A program made the translations under genes and the position numbers. This document shows, piece by piece, positions 1-5,239 of a stretch of 5,239 nt of DNA. The notes below the pieces were generated by a model. That model saw nothing but the letters and a program-made list of their open reading frames with translations, ran no database searches and was not told the origin of the DNA. Every line of letters starts with the position of its first letter. The first letter of the stretch is position 1. The stretch is from Arcobacter sp. (GTDB lineage Bacteria; Campylobacterota; Campylobacteria; Campylobacterales; Arcobacteraceae), in the NCBI GenBank assembly GCA_016744485.1, contig JADGEG010000139.1:1-5239 (forward strand), read 5' to 3'.

Positions 1-1673
1 GCTTGTGTCATTAAGTTTCTTACAGCTGATTCTACTTGATTTTGAGTAGAACCGATATCCCCTCTATATGTATTTAGGTCTGTAATTGCATCATCAACTA
101 CATCTTGGAAAGCATCAGCTTCTTTTATACCTAATGCACCAGATGCTAAATTCTTAAGTGCATCTAGGTTTTTACCATCGCCTGTAGCTTTTGTAATTTC
201 GTTTGTTGCCTTTGAGTCTAAATTAGTAGATAATATATTTGTTTCAAAAGCAATACCTTTTGTTATAGCTGTTACTTGAAATACTGAACCATCACTTGCA
301 CTATCTTGTACTGTATATTTTGAAGCAAGTTCAGAGTTTGCTTCAAAAGCTTTTTGTAAACCAGCAAATACATCTGCTGCAGATTCACTAGCTTTTGCAC
401 TATAAGATATATTTTCTCCACCAATTGATAGTTCATACAATGTACCTGCAGCACCTGCTGCTGCCATTGTTTTTTGCTCAACCGCGGCAATTCCTGTAAC
501 ACCTGCTGTATTTACACTTCCATTAATAGCAGTAGGAGTTCCTCCTACAGTAGAATTTGCTGTAATTGTCGTAGCTGCAATATTAGGATCTCTTTCAACA
601 ACTTGTAATCCACTTCCTGCAATAGCAATAGTAAAGTTTGAATTCAAATTTTCATTTGCTTCAAATTGAGATATTAAGTCAGCTTGAGTTTTAGCTATCG
701 TATTGTTTGTACTTGCATCATAAACAGAAGTTAGTGTTATACTTCCAACAGTAAGTGTTGATGTGTCCCCACTTGTTGTCATATCTACATAATCACCAGT
801 AGACCAATCTTGTGCTACACCAGCAGTTGCAGGTATATCTGTAGCAGTATTTGCTGCTGCAGTAGTTGCAGTAGCATCAAGACCTGCTACATTTAAAGTA
901 TTTCCAGCTAATTTAGCAGAAAGTACAAGTCCTGTATCTCCTGAGAATTTCTGCTCTGCTACTTTAAGACCAGACAAATTAGGGTTTGCTTCAATAGCAG
1001 CTTTAAGACCTGCGTGTATTTCATCAGCAGTTGCCGTTGAATCAGATGTATAAGATACAGTATTTCCATCTATTTTTACTTTATACTCATGGCTATTAAC
1101 AGCTGTAAGAGTCACAAGATTTTCTTCTTTTTCTGCTAAACCAAGACCTGCTGTGTTTGACTGAATAGCAGTATTAAATATAAGGTCATTTTCAGACTCA
1201 CCTATTTGAAAAGATAAATCAGCAGAAGAATATCTGTCTGCTTGTAAATCTCCTGCACTAGCTTGAAGTAAAACATTACCATTATAGTTAGTTTGCTCAG
1301 CTATATTATCTAATTGTTCAAGTAGCTTAGCAACATCTTTTCTAATAGATTCTCTACCATCAGCTGAAGTTGTAGCTGTGTTTGCTTGGATTAGTTTAGC
1401 TTTTACAGTATTTAAGATATTTGATTGCTCTGCCATTGACTTATCAGCAATTTGAAGCAGTGTTACAGCTGAATTACCATTTGAAACACCTTGGTTTATA
1501 GATGTAGCTTGAGTTCTTAGTTTATCTGCAATTGCCAAGCCAGATGCATCATCTGATGCTTTGTTAATTCTAAGACCAGTTGATAGTTTCTCTAAGGCTG
1601 AGTTTATATTCTTGTTTGTATTTACTGCTGCTTCTTGAGCAGTAATTGATGCTATATTTGTATTAATTCTCAT
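1..1673 (-). CDS. Flagellin, epsilon-type, large form (C-terminus cut by window edge)
   Basis: Structural subunit of the flagellar filament, exported through the flagellar type III system and polymerised outside the cell. The reverse complement reads open for 557 codons from ATG (MRINTNIASI) to the window edge with no stop. Residues 1-140 are the conserved N-terminal D0/D1 helices, with LEKLSTGLRINKASDDASG near 28-45, GNSAVTLLQIADKSM near 66-80 and NYNGNVLL near 129-136. Residues about 187-470 are a variable D2/D3-type insert rich in Ala, Ser and Thr, with three related modules. Residues about 500-557 return to the conserved C-terminal D1 helix (STQNQVESAVRNLM). The closing D0 helix, usually some 50 residues more, is missing, so the full protein should be near 600 residues. 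There is no cysteine and no signal peptide, as usual for flagellins. A good ribosome binding site supports the start. Whether this is the major or minor flagellin (flaA or flaB) cannot be told. Family identity is very secure. Confidence 0.97.
   Translation of the reverse strand, partial: MRINTNIASITAQEAAVNTNKNINSALEKLSTGLRINKASDDASGLAIADKLRTQATSINQGVSNGNSAVTLLQIADKSMAEQSNILNTVKAKLIQANTATTSADGRESIRKDVAKLLEQLDNIAEQTNYNGNVLLQASAGDLQADRYSSADLSFQIGESENDLIFNTAIQSNTAGLGLAEKEENLVTLTAVNSHEYKVKIDGNTVSYTSDSTATADEIHAGLKAAIEANPNLSGLKVAEQKFSGDTGLVLSAKLAGNTLNVAGLDATATTAAANTATDIPATAGVAQDWSTGDYVDMTTSGDTSTLTVGSITLTSVYDASTNNTIAKTQADLISQFEANENLNSNFTIAIAGSGLQVVERDPNIAATTITANSTVGGTPTAINGSVNTAGVTGIAAVEQKTMAAAGAAGTLYELSIGGENISYSAKASESAADVFAGLQKAFEANSELASKYTVQDSASDGSVFQVTAITKGIAFETNILSTNLDSKATNEITKATGDGKNLDALKNLASGALGIKEADAFQDVVDDAITDLNTYRGDIGSTQNQVESAVRNLMTQ
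264..1115 (-). repeat. Three divergent module copies in the flagellin variable domain
   Basis: Within the flagellin insert a unit of about 60 residues occurs three times: residues about 187-252 (positions 918-1115), 298-360 (594-782) and 411-470 (264-443). Each copy has a beta-rich start (YKVKIDGNTVSYTS; LTVGSITLTSVYDA; YELSIGGENISYSA). An amphipathic helix then ends in a shared signature (AAIEANPNL; SQFEANENL; KAFEANSEL), followed by another beta stretch. The pattern resembles the flagellin 'IN' type repeats found in large flagellins. It is visible at protein level only. The copies are too diverged to be a recent DNA duplication. Confidence 0.65.
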
Positions 1674-1679
1674 AATAAA

Positions 1680-1687
1680 TCCTTTTT
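1680..1687 (-). promoter_or_regulatory. Ribosome binding site of flagellin
   Basis: On the minus strand AAAAAGGA lies 6 nt before the flagellin ATG. This is a strong purine-rich Shine-Dalgarno with suitable spacing, and it fixes the start at MRINTN, the usual flagellin N-terminus. Confidence 0.8.
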
Positions 1688-1700
1688 GATTATGACACAT

Positions 1701-1716
1701 TGTAAAATAATTTACA
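1701..1716. promoter_or_regulatory. Dyad TGTAAA-N4-TTTACA upstream of flagellin
   Basis: A perfect 6-bp inverted repeat with a 4-bp centre lies 28-43 bp before the flagellin ATG, just upstream of the ribosome binding site. Its size and position fit either a dimeric regulator's operator or a small hairpin in the mRNA leader. I cannot match it to a known regulator. In DNA this AT-rich, a 6-bp dyad may occur by chance. Confidence 0.25.
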
Positions 1717-1850
1717 CTTAAAAACATTCTTGAGTTAAAGCAAGCATAGAAAATAATTAAAAAACATTTTAAAATATTTTTATAATTATCCTCTTCGGAA
1801 TCAATTGAACCCTACAAAGGACAAGAAGTATGACATACCATTTCTTAATA

Positions 1851-2990
1851 TTAGATTAAAGTATTGTTTCTTTTTTCAAAAATAATTATTGTTTCTATAT
1901 GTTTAGTATAAGCAAACTGATCAAAAAAAGCAAAATGTTTAATATAATAATTTTTATCTAAACTTTTAAGATCTTCATATAAGCTTAGAGTATTACAAGA
2001 TATGTATATGATTTGTTCAAAGTTTTGTACAATTTGTCTTGTGCATTCATCTAAACCAGCTCTTGGAGGATCTACAAGAATGCTTGAGAAATCATATTCA
2101 TCTATGTTTACATTGTTATCTTTTAGTCTTCTAAAAAATCTTTCTTTTTTATATGCTTGTGTGAATTCTTGGGCACTTAGTCTTACAAGCTTTATATTTT
2201 TTATATCATTTAATTTACAGTTTATCTTAGCTGTTTGTATAGAAGTTTTTGATATCTCTGTTGCTAGGATTTTTCTAAAATAAGGAGATAATGCCATGGT
2301 AAAGTTTCCTGAACCACAATATAGTTCACATAAATCATTAGAAAGTGTAGCATTTTTGATAATCCATTCTATCATTTTGATATTTACTTTTGTATTTGCT
2401 TGTGAAAATGAGTTTTCTTTATATATATATTTTATATCTTTGGCATTTATATTTAAAACTTCATTTATATAATCATCACTTAGAATTATTTTTTGTTTTT
2501 TACTTCTTCCTATAATTTTGATATTTAGTTTTAGCTCCAAATCTTTGGCTTTTTTTATCCATAAGGTATCTAATTTTTTATGATATATTAAAGTAAAAAT
2601 CATTTCACCTTTTGTAGAGTTTAAAAACTCACAACCATAAAGCTTAAAAGACAATATATCATCTTGTAAAATATAAGATAAAAGTTTAGGCATAAGCTCT
2701 TTGATATCTGTTGATACTATATGACAGGTACTTATTTCTAAAGCTTTTTTATCAAAGTCATTCATAGCATAAGATAGTTTTAGTTTATTATCATCAGTAA
2801 AACTTTTCCAAAGTCTAAATTCAGCTTTATATCTAAAGTTTTCTTCTTCACTTTCGTATACTTCAAAATTTAAAGGTAAATATTGTTTAAATCTTATTTT
2901 TTCTATATCTATTTTATATTCTAATTGTTCCTTATATGTCTTATCATATAAGGTGCAACTTGCACACTTTCCAAAATATTCGCAATTCAT
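1851..2990 (-). CDS. trmA: tRNA (uracil-5-)-methyltransferase TrmA, Cys-cluster type
   Basis: S-adenosylmethionine-dependent enzyme of the cytoplasm that makes 5-methyluridine, classically at U54 of the tRNA T-loop. Numbered from the chosen start, the 379-residue protein has the substrate-binding motif ENSFSQAN at 192-199, the SAM-binding ELYCGSGNF at 222-230, DPPRAGLD at 307-314 and the nucleophile Cys332 in ISCNTLSL. The C-terminal FFDQFAYTKHIET (355-367) places Glu366 where the family has its general base. The run of TrmA-specific motifs (YHKKLD, LFDQF-like) favours TrmA over RlmC/RlmD. Unlike E. coli TrmA (366 residues), it has C-x5-C-x2-C at Cys3, Cys9 and Cys12 plus Cys89, matching the [4Fe-4S] ligand spacing known from RlmD. 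An ATG six codons upstream (3006-3008) was rejected because the Shine-Dalgarno lies between the two ATGs. It is divergent from the helicase gene. The family is secure; the exact target, U54 versus an rRNA uridine, is inferred. Confidence 0.93.
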   Translation of the reverse strand: MNCEYFGKCASCTLYDKTYKEQLEYKIDIEKIRFKQYLPLNFEVYESEEENFRYKAEFRLWKSFTDDNKLKLSYAMNDFDKKALEISTCHIVSTDIKELMPKLLSYILQDDILSFKLYGCEFLNSTKGEMIFTLIYHKKLDTLWIKKAKDLELKLNIKIIGRSKKQKIILSDDYINEVLNINAKDIKYIYKENSFSQANTKVNIKMIEWIIKNATLSNDLCELYCGSGNFTMALSPYFRKILATEISKTSIQTAKINCKLNDIKNIKLVRLSAQEFTQAYKKERFFRRLKDNNVNIDEYDFSSILVDPPRAGLDECTRQIVQNFEQIIYISCNTLSLYEDLKSLDKNYYIKHFAFFDQFAYTKHIETIIIFEKRNNTLI

Positions 2991-2999
2991 TTTAACTAT

Positions 3000-3005
3000 T
3001 CTCCT
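3000..3005 (-). promoter_or_regulatory. Ribosome binding site deciding the trmA start
   Basis: AGGAGA on the minus strand sits 9 nt before the ATG at 2988-2990 and overlaps the first codons of a longer reading frame that begins at 3008. It therefore supports the inner ATG (MNCEYFGKC) as the true start. The minus-strand -10 element nearby would leave almost no leader for the outer ATG. Confidence 0.7.
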
Positions 3006-3018
3006 CATTTAATCTGAA

Positions 3019-3024
3019 ATTATA
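3019..3024 (-). promoter_or_regulatory. Putative -10 box of trmA
   Basis: The minus strand reads TATAAT here, inside CTATATAATTTC. A start site about 7 nt downstream, near 3012, would give a leader of roughly 20 nt carrying the AGGAGA site. No clear -35 is present, which is common in epsilonproteobacteria. The element shares the 56-bp divergent region with the helicase promoter. Confidence 0.5.
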
Positions 3025-3034
3025 TAGTATTGAT

Positions 3035-3040
3035 TATAAT
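3035..3040 (+). promoter_or_regulatory. Putative -10 box of the helicase gene
   Basis: A perfect TATAAT ends only 6 nt before the helicase ATG, so transcription would begin at or next to the A of the start codon. No good ribosome binding site is visible between it and the ATG. An alternative -10 (TATAGT, 3023-3028) would give a leader of about 12 nt, still without a clear Shine-Dalgarno. Confidence 0.45.
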
Positions 3041-3046
3041 AAGATT

Positions 3047-4531
3047 ATGAAAGATATATGGCAAAATGAATTACAAAAACTTTTAAACTGCGAATTTAAG
3101 ACACTTTTTCCACTAGCACGAAGTATGAAAAGAAAGTTAAAATTTTATGTAGGACCAACAAACTCAGGTAAAACATATAATGCAATGTCAAAACTAAAAG
3201 ATTCAAACTCAGGTGTATACCTTGCACCTTTGAGGCTTTTAGCTCTTGAAGCTTATGAAAACTTACAAAAAGATGAGTATATGGCTTCTTTAATTACAGG
3301 TGAGGAGCAAATCATAAATGAAGATGCTTCTTATGTTTGTTCTACTATTGAAATGCTTGATATTTCTATGGATGTTGATATCGCTATTATTGATGAAGTT
3401 CAATTAATAGATGATACTCAAAGAGCTTGGGCATGGCTTAATGCTATTATAGGAGTTCCAGCAAATGAAGTTATAATGACGGGATCCATTAATGCCTTAA
3501 GTGCTATTAAAAAAATAGCTTCATATTTAGAAGAAGACTTAGAAGTGATAAAACATCAAAGAAAAACACCTTTAAATTTACTTCCTTCTTTTACTTCTTT
3601 GAATAATTTAAAAAAAGGAAGTGCTTTAATAGCCTTTTCAAGGCGAGATGTTCTAAATCTTAAGCAAAAACTACAAAAAAAGTATAAAGTTTCAGTTATA
3701 TATGGGAATCTATCACCAGAAGTGCGAAAAGAAGAAGCTAGGAAGTTCAGACATAAACAAAGTGATATATTAATAGCAACTGATGCTATAGCTTTAGGTT
3801 TAAATTTGCCTATTGAAACGGTTTTATTTACAAGTCATACAAAATTTGATGGATTTAGCAAAAGAAAAATCATAGTAAATGAGATTATACAAATAGCAGG
3901 ACGAGCAGGACGATATGGTAAGTTTGAAATAGGTTATTTAGGAGCTTGTTCAAGAGATGTTTTAGAGCATATTACAAGTGAGTATAAAAAACCAGTTAAA
4001 ACGATAAAAGCACCTTTTAGTGTAAAAATAAATGCAAAACAATTGCAAGACTTATCTTCTCATATAAAAACCAAATCTTTAAGCAAAATACTAAGATATT
4101 TTCAAAAACATATGTCTTTTGATGGCCCATTTATTGCTTGTAATATCTCATCTATGATAAGTGCTGCAAGTATAGTGGATAATGTGCGAAATTTAAGCTT
4201 AGAAGATAAGTATTTATGTGCTCAAGCTCCTATTAGTGTAAAATCTGCTTTAATTCTTAAAGCGTACGAGTATTATATTTTTTGTATTTCTATAAATAAA
4301 GTTTGTACATATAAGAACTTAAGTAATTTAAATAAAAAAAACTTAAGTCAAAAAGATTTACTTGTTGTTGAAGATGAGGTAAAAAAAATCACACTTTATT
4401 TATGGCTTTCTTATAAGTTTTCCCATTTATTTATAGATTATGAAAAAGCACTTAAAACTAGAAATAAATTAAATTTATATATAGAAAAACATTTAAAAAC
4501 AAATTTAAGAGATTATAAGGCAAGACATTAA
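3047..4531 (+). CDS. SUV3-family DExH-box ATP-dependent RNA helicase
   Basis: Superfamily 2 helicase expected to unwind RNA using ATP. The best-studied relatives are mitochondrial SUV3/SUPV3L1, which feed RNA to an exoribonuclease. All core motifs are visible in 494 residues: Walker A GPTNSGKT 36-43, motif Ia APLRLLALEAY 60-70, TGEE 84-87, CSTIEM 98-103, motif II DEVQ 116-119 (DEIQ in eukaryotic SUV3), TGS 145-147, AFSRRD 196-201, VIYGNLSP 217-224, motif V ATDAIALGLNLP 244-255 and motif VI QIAGRAGRYG 282-291. Residues 384-400 (LSLEDKYLCAQAPISVKSA) match the SUV3 segment after the helicase core. The tail beyond about 430 is Lys- and Asn-rich. The start is supported because FPLARSMKRK just before Walker A is family-typical and would be lost from Met27. 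There is no mitochondrial-type leader. The gene is divergent from trmA, with fumarase 77 bp downstream. The bacterial role is not established here; RNA decay with PNPase or RNase R is an inference. Confidence 0.9.
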   Translation: MKDIWQNELQKLLNCEFKTLFPLARSMKRKLKFYVGPTNSGKTYNAMSKLKDSNSGVYLAPLRLLALEAYENLQKDEYMASLITGEEQIINEDASYVCSTIEMLDISMDVDIAIIDEVQLIDDTQRAWAWLNAIIGVPANEVIMTGSINALSAIKKIASYLEEDLEVIKHQRKTPLNLLPSFTSLNNLKKGSALIAFSRRDVLNLKQKLQKKYKVSVIYGNLSPEVRKEEARKFRHKQSDILIATDAIALGLNLPIETVLFTSHTKFDGFSKRKIIVNEIIQIAGRAGRYGKFEIGYLGACSRDVLEHITSEYKKPVKTIKAPFSVKINAKQLQDLSSHIKTKSLSKILRYFQKHMSFDGPFIACNISSMISAASIVDNVRNLSLEDKYLCAQAPISVKSALILKAYEYYIFCISINKVCTYKNLSNLNKKNLSQKDLLVVEDEVKKITLYLWLSYKFSHLFIDYEKALKTRNKLNLYIEKHLKTNLRDYKARH

Positions 4532-4565
4532 AGCCAAAAACTAGAGTCAAGACTATTATAAATAT

Positions 4566-4596
4566 TTTGATATAATACTTATAAAATTATATCAAA
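4566..4596. repeat. Perfect 11-bp inverted repeat over the fumarase promoter
   Basis: TTTGATATAAT (4566-4576) is mirrored exactly by ATTATATCAAA (4586-4596) across a 9-bp centre. The left arm contains the extended -10 of the fumarase gene and the right arm runs into its AAAGG site. It could be a regulator's operator, a leader hairpin in read-through transcripts, or two facing -10 elements. It is not a typical terminator, since the stem is AT-only apart from one pair and no T run follows. Confidence 0.6.
4568..4576 (+). promoter_or_regulatory. Extended -10 promoter of fumarase
   Basis: TGATATAAT is a perfect extended -10 (TGn followed by TATAAT). The -35 region around 4547-4552 (TCAAGA) is weak, as expected when the TG extension is present. 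The start site would be near 4583, giving a leader of about 26 nt that includes the ribosome binding site. Confidence 0.6.
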
Positions 4597-4598
4597 GG
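4594..4598 (+). promoter_or_regulatory. Ribosome binding site of fumarase
   Basis: AAAGG lies 10 nt before the ATG at 4609. Spacing is slightly long but acceptable. It overlaps the right arm of the inverted repeat by three bases, so a hairpin in a longer read-through transcript could mask it. Confidence 0.55.
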
Positions 4599-4608
4599 CT
4601 TGAATCTG

Positions 4609-5239
4609 ATGAAAACTATTACCCAAAATGACATAAAACAAAGTGTTGCTGATGCTATTCAGTATATTTCTTATTATCATCCTGAAGATTTTGTAAAATC
4701 TATGATTGAGGCTTACGAAAAAGAAAAAGGACAATCTGCTAAAAATGCAATAGGACAAATCTTAATCAACTCAAAAATGTGTGCGATGGGTCACCGTCCT
4801 CTTTGTCAAGATACAGGTTCTATTAATGTATTTGTAAAAGTTGGTTTAAATGCAAAACTAGAATTAAATAAAGAGCTTAATGATGTAATAAATGAAGGAG
4901 TTGCTTTAGGTTATCAAGATCCTGATAATACCTTAAGATACTCTATCGTTTCTGATCCCGCTGGTAAAAGAGTAAATACAAAAGATAATACTCCAGCTGT
5001 TATTCATGTAAGTGTTAATAATGGAGATACTATTGATATAACTGTTGCTGCAAAAGGTGGAGGAAGTGAAAATAAATCTAAATTTGCAGTATTAAATCCA
5101 AGTGATAGCATATATGACTGGGTTATGGAAAATGCAAGAAATATGGGTGCTGGCTGGTGTCCTCCTGGAATAATAGGTATTGGTATTGGTGGAAATCCAG
5201 AGAAGTCAATGCTATTAGCAAAAGAGTCGTTAATGAGTG
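4609..5239 (+). CDS. Class I (iron-sulphur) fumarate hydratase, N-terminal part
   Basis: Reversibly hydrates fumarate to L-malate in the citric acid cycle, in the cytoplasm, using an oxygen-sensitive [4Fe-4S] cluster. The window shows 210 codons with no stop. Visible family motifs are GHRPLCQDTG 61-70 with cluster ligand Cys66, DPAGKRVNTKDNTPAVIHV near 116-134, AAKGGGSENKSKFAVLNP 147-164, and MGAGWCPPGIIGIGIGG 179-195 with cluster ligand Cys184. The third ligand lies beyond the edge. The N-terminus (ADAIQYISYYHPEDFV) resembles the single-chain class I fumarases of about 507 residues known from betaproteobacteria, so roughly 300 residues including the C-terminal domain should follow. The alternatives are a two-subunit enzyme whose alpha chain ends sooner, or an L-tartrate dehydratase; the long-form N-terminus argues against both. 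It is probably transcribed from its own promoter, 77 bp after the helicase stop. Confidence 0.92.
   Translation, partial: MKTITQNDIKQSVADAIQYISYYHPEDFVKSMIEAYEKEKGQSAKNAIGQILINSKMCAMGHRPLCQDTGSINVFVKVGLNAKLELNKELNDVINEGVALGYQDPDNTLRYSIVSDPAGKRVNTKDNTPAVIHVSVNNGDTIDITVAAKGGGSENKSKFAVLNPSDSIYDWVMENARNMGAGWCPPGIIGIGIGGNPEKSMLLAKESLMS

Larger units (their letters stand above)
1674..1850. other. AT-rich intergenic region between trmA and flagellin
   Basis: This 177-bp stretch separates the trmA stop from the flagellin ATG, both read leftward. I see no plausible gene in it. No GC-rich stem followed by a T run marks a terminator for trmA, although a weak one could be missed in such AT-rich DNA. It should hold the flagellin promoter. 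I find no convincing sigma-54 (GG-N10-GC) or sigma-28 (GCCGATAA-like) core on the minus strand. CATAAT at 1689-1694 would start transcription almost on the ribosome binding site, so it is a poor candidate. A small palindrome GTATG-A-CATAC sits at 1828-1838, just past the trmA stop. Confidence 0.6.

Noticed and set aside
272..502. Minus-strand 76-codon open frame rich in Leu, Gln and Val
   Set aside because: It is an out-of-frame shadow of the flagellin gene, which runs through here on the same strand with clear homology.
1784..1797. Possible stem TCC/GGA as a trmA terminator
   Set aside because: Only three paired bases with mismatches outside them. The A/T runs nearby are general to the AT-rich spacer.
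1828..1838. Palindrome GTATG-A-CATAC just past the trmA stop, considered as a terminator
   Set aside because: The arms are only 5 bp with a 1-nt loop, so no stable RNA hairpin can form, and no T run follows on the minus strand.
2002..2283. Plus-strand 93-codon open frame, hydrophobic
   Set aside because: It lies antisense to the catalytic region of trmA, has no ribosome binding site of note, and its composition is what the complement of that gene would give.
3125..3127. Alternative helicase start at Met27
   Set aside because: It would remove the FPLARS segment that is typical of SUV3 proteins just before Walker A, and its upstream Shine-Dalgarno is no better.
4532..4608. Intrinsic terminator for the helicase gene
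   Set aside because: The only strong hairpin is the AT-only 4566-4596 palindrome, which lacks a following T run and coincides with the fumarase promoter.

Overview
The window is strongly AT-rich. It holds four protein-coding genes, two of them cut by the window edges, and no RNA genes, CRISPR arrays, transposases or other mobile-element genes that I could find. The base composition, the epsilon-type flagellin and the gene complement suggest an epsilonproteobacterium (Campylobacterota), most likely Arcobacteraceae. That placement rests on remembered family similarity, not on a search.

Left to right: (1) 1-1673, minus strand, a large flagellin whose C-terminal end lies outside the window. It was recovered by reading the reverse complement through to the window edge. 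Its central domain holds three divergent copies of one module. (2) 1674-1850, an AT-rich intergenic stretch with the flagellin ribosome binding site and a short dyad. (3) 1851-2990, minus strand, TrmA-type tRNA (uracil-5-)-methyltransferase. It carries a four-cysteine signature of the kind that binds an iron-sulphur cluster in RlmD, which Escherichia coli TrmA lacks. (4) 2991-3046, a compact divergent promoter region. (5) 3047-4531, plus strand, a SUV3-family DExH RNA helicase, the family best known from the mitochondrial degradosome. (6) 4532-4608, a short spacer with an extended -10 promoter embedded in a perfect 11-bp inverted repeat. (7) 4609-5239, plus strand, the N-terminal 210 residues of a single-chain class I (iron-sulphur) fumarase.

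The genes do not form one pathway. trmA and the helicase are divergently transcribed from a 56-bp region and both act on RNA, which is a loose thematic link only. Flagellin lies downstream of trmA on the same strand but is probably expressed on its own. Fumarase has its own promoter. I see no new multi-gene system. The most notable points are the bacterial SUV3 helicase with a possibly leaderless start, the cysteine-bearing TrmA, the palindrome over the fumarase promoter, and the repeated flagellin insert.
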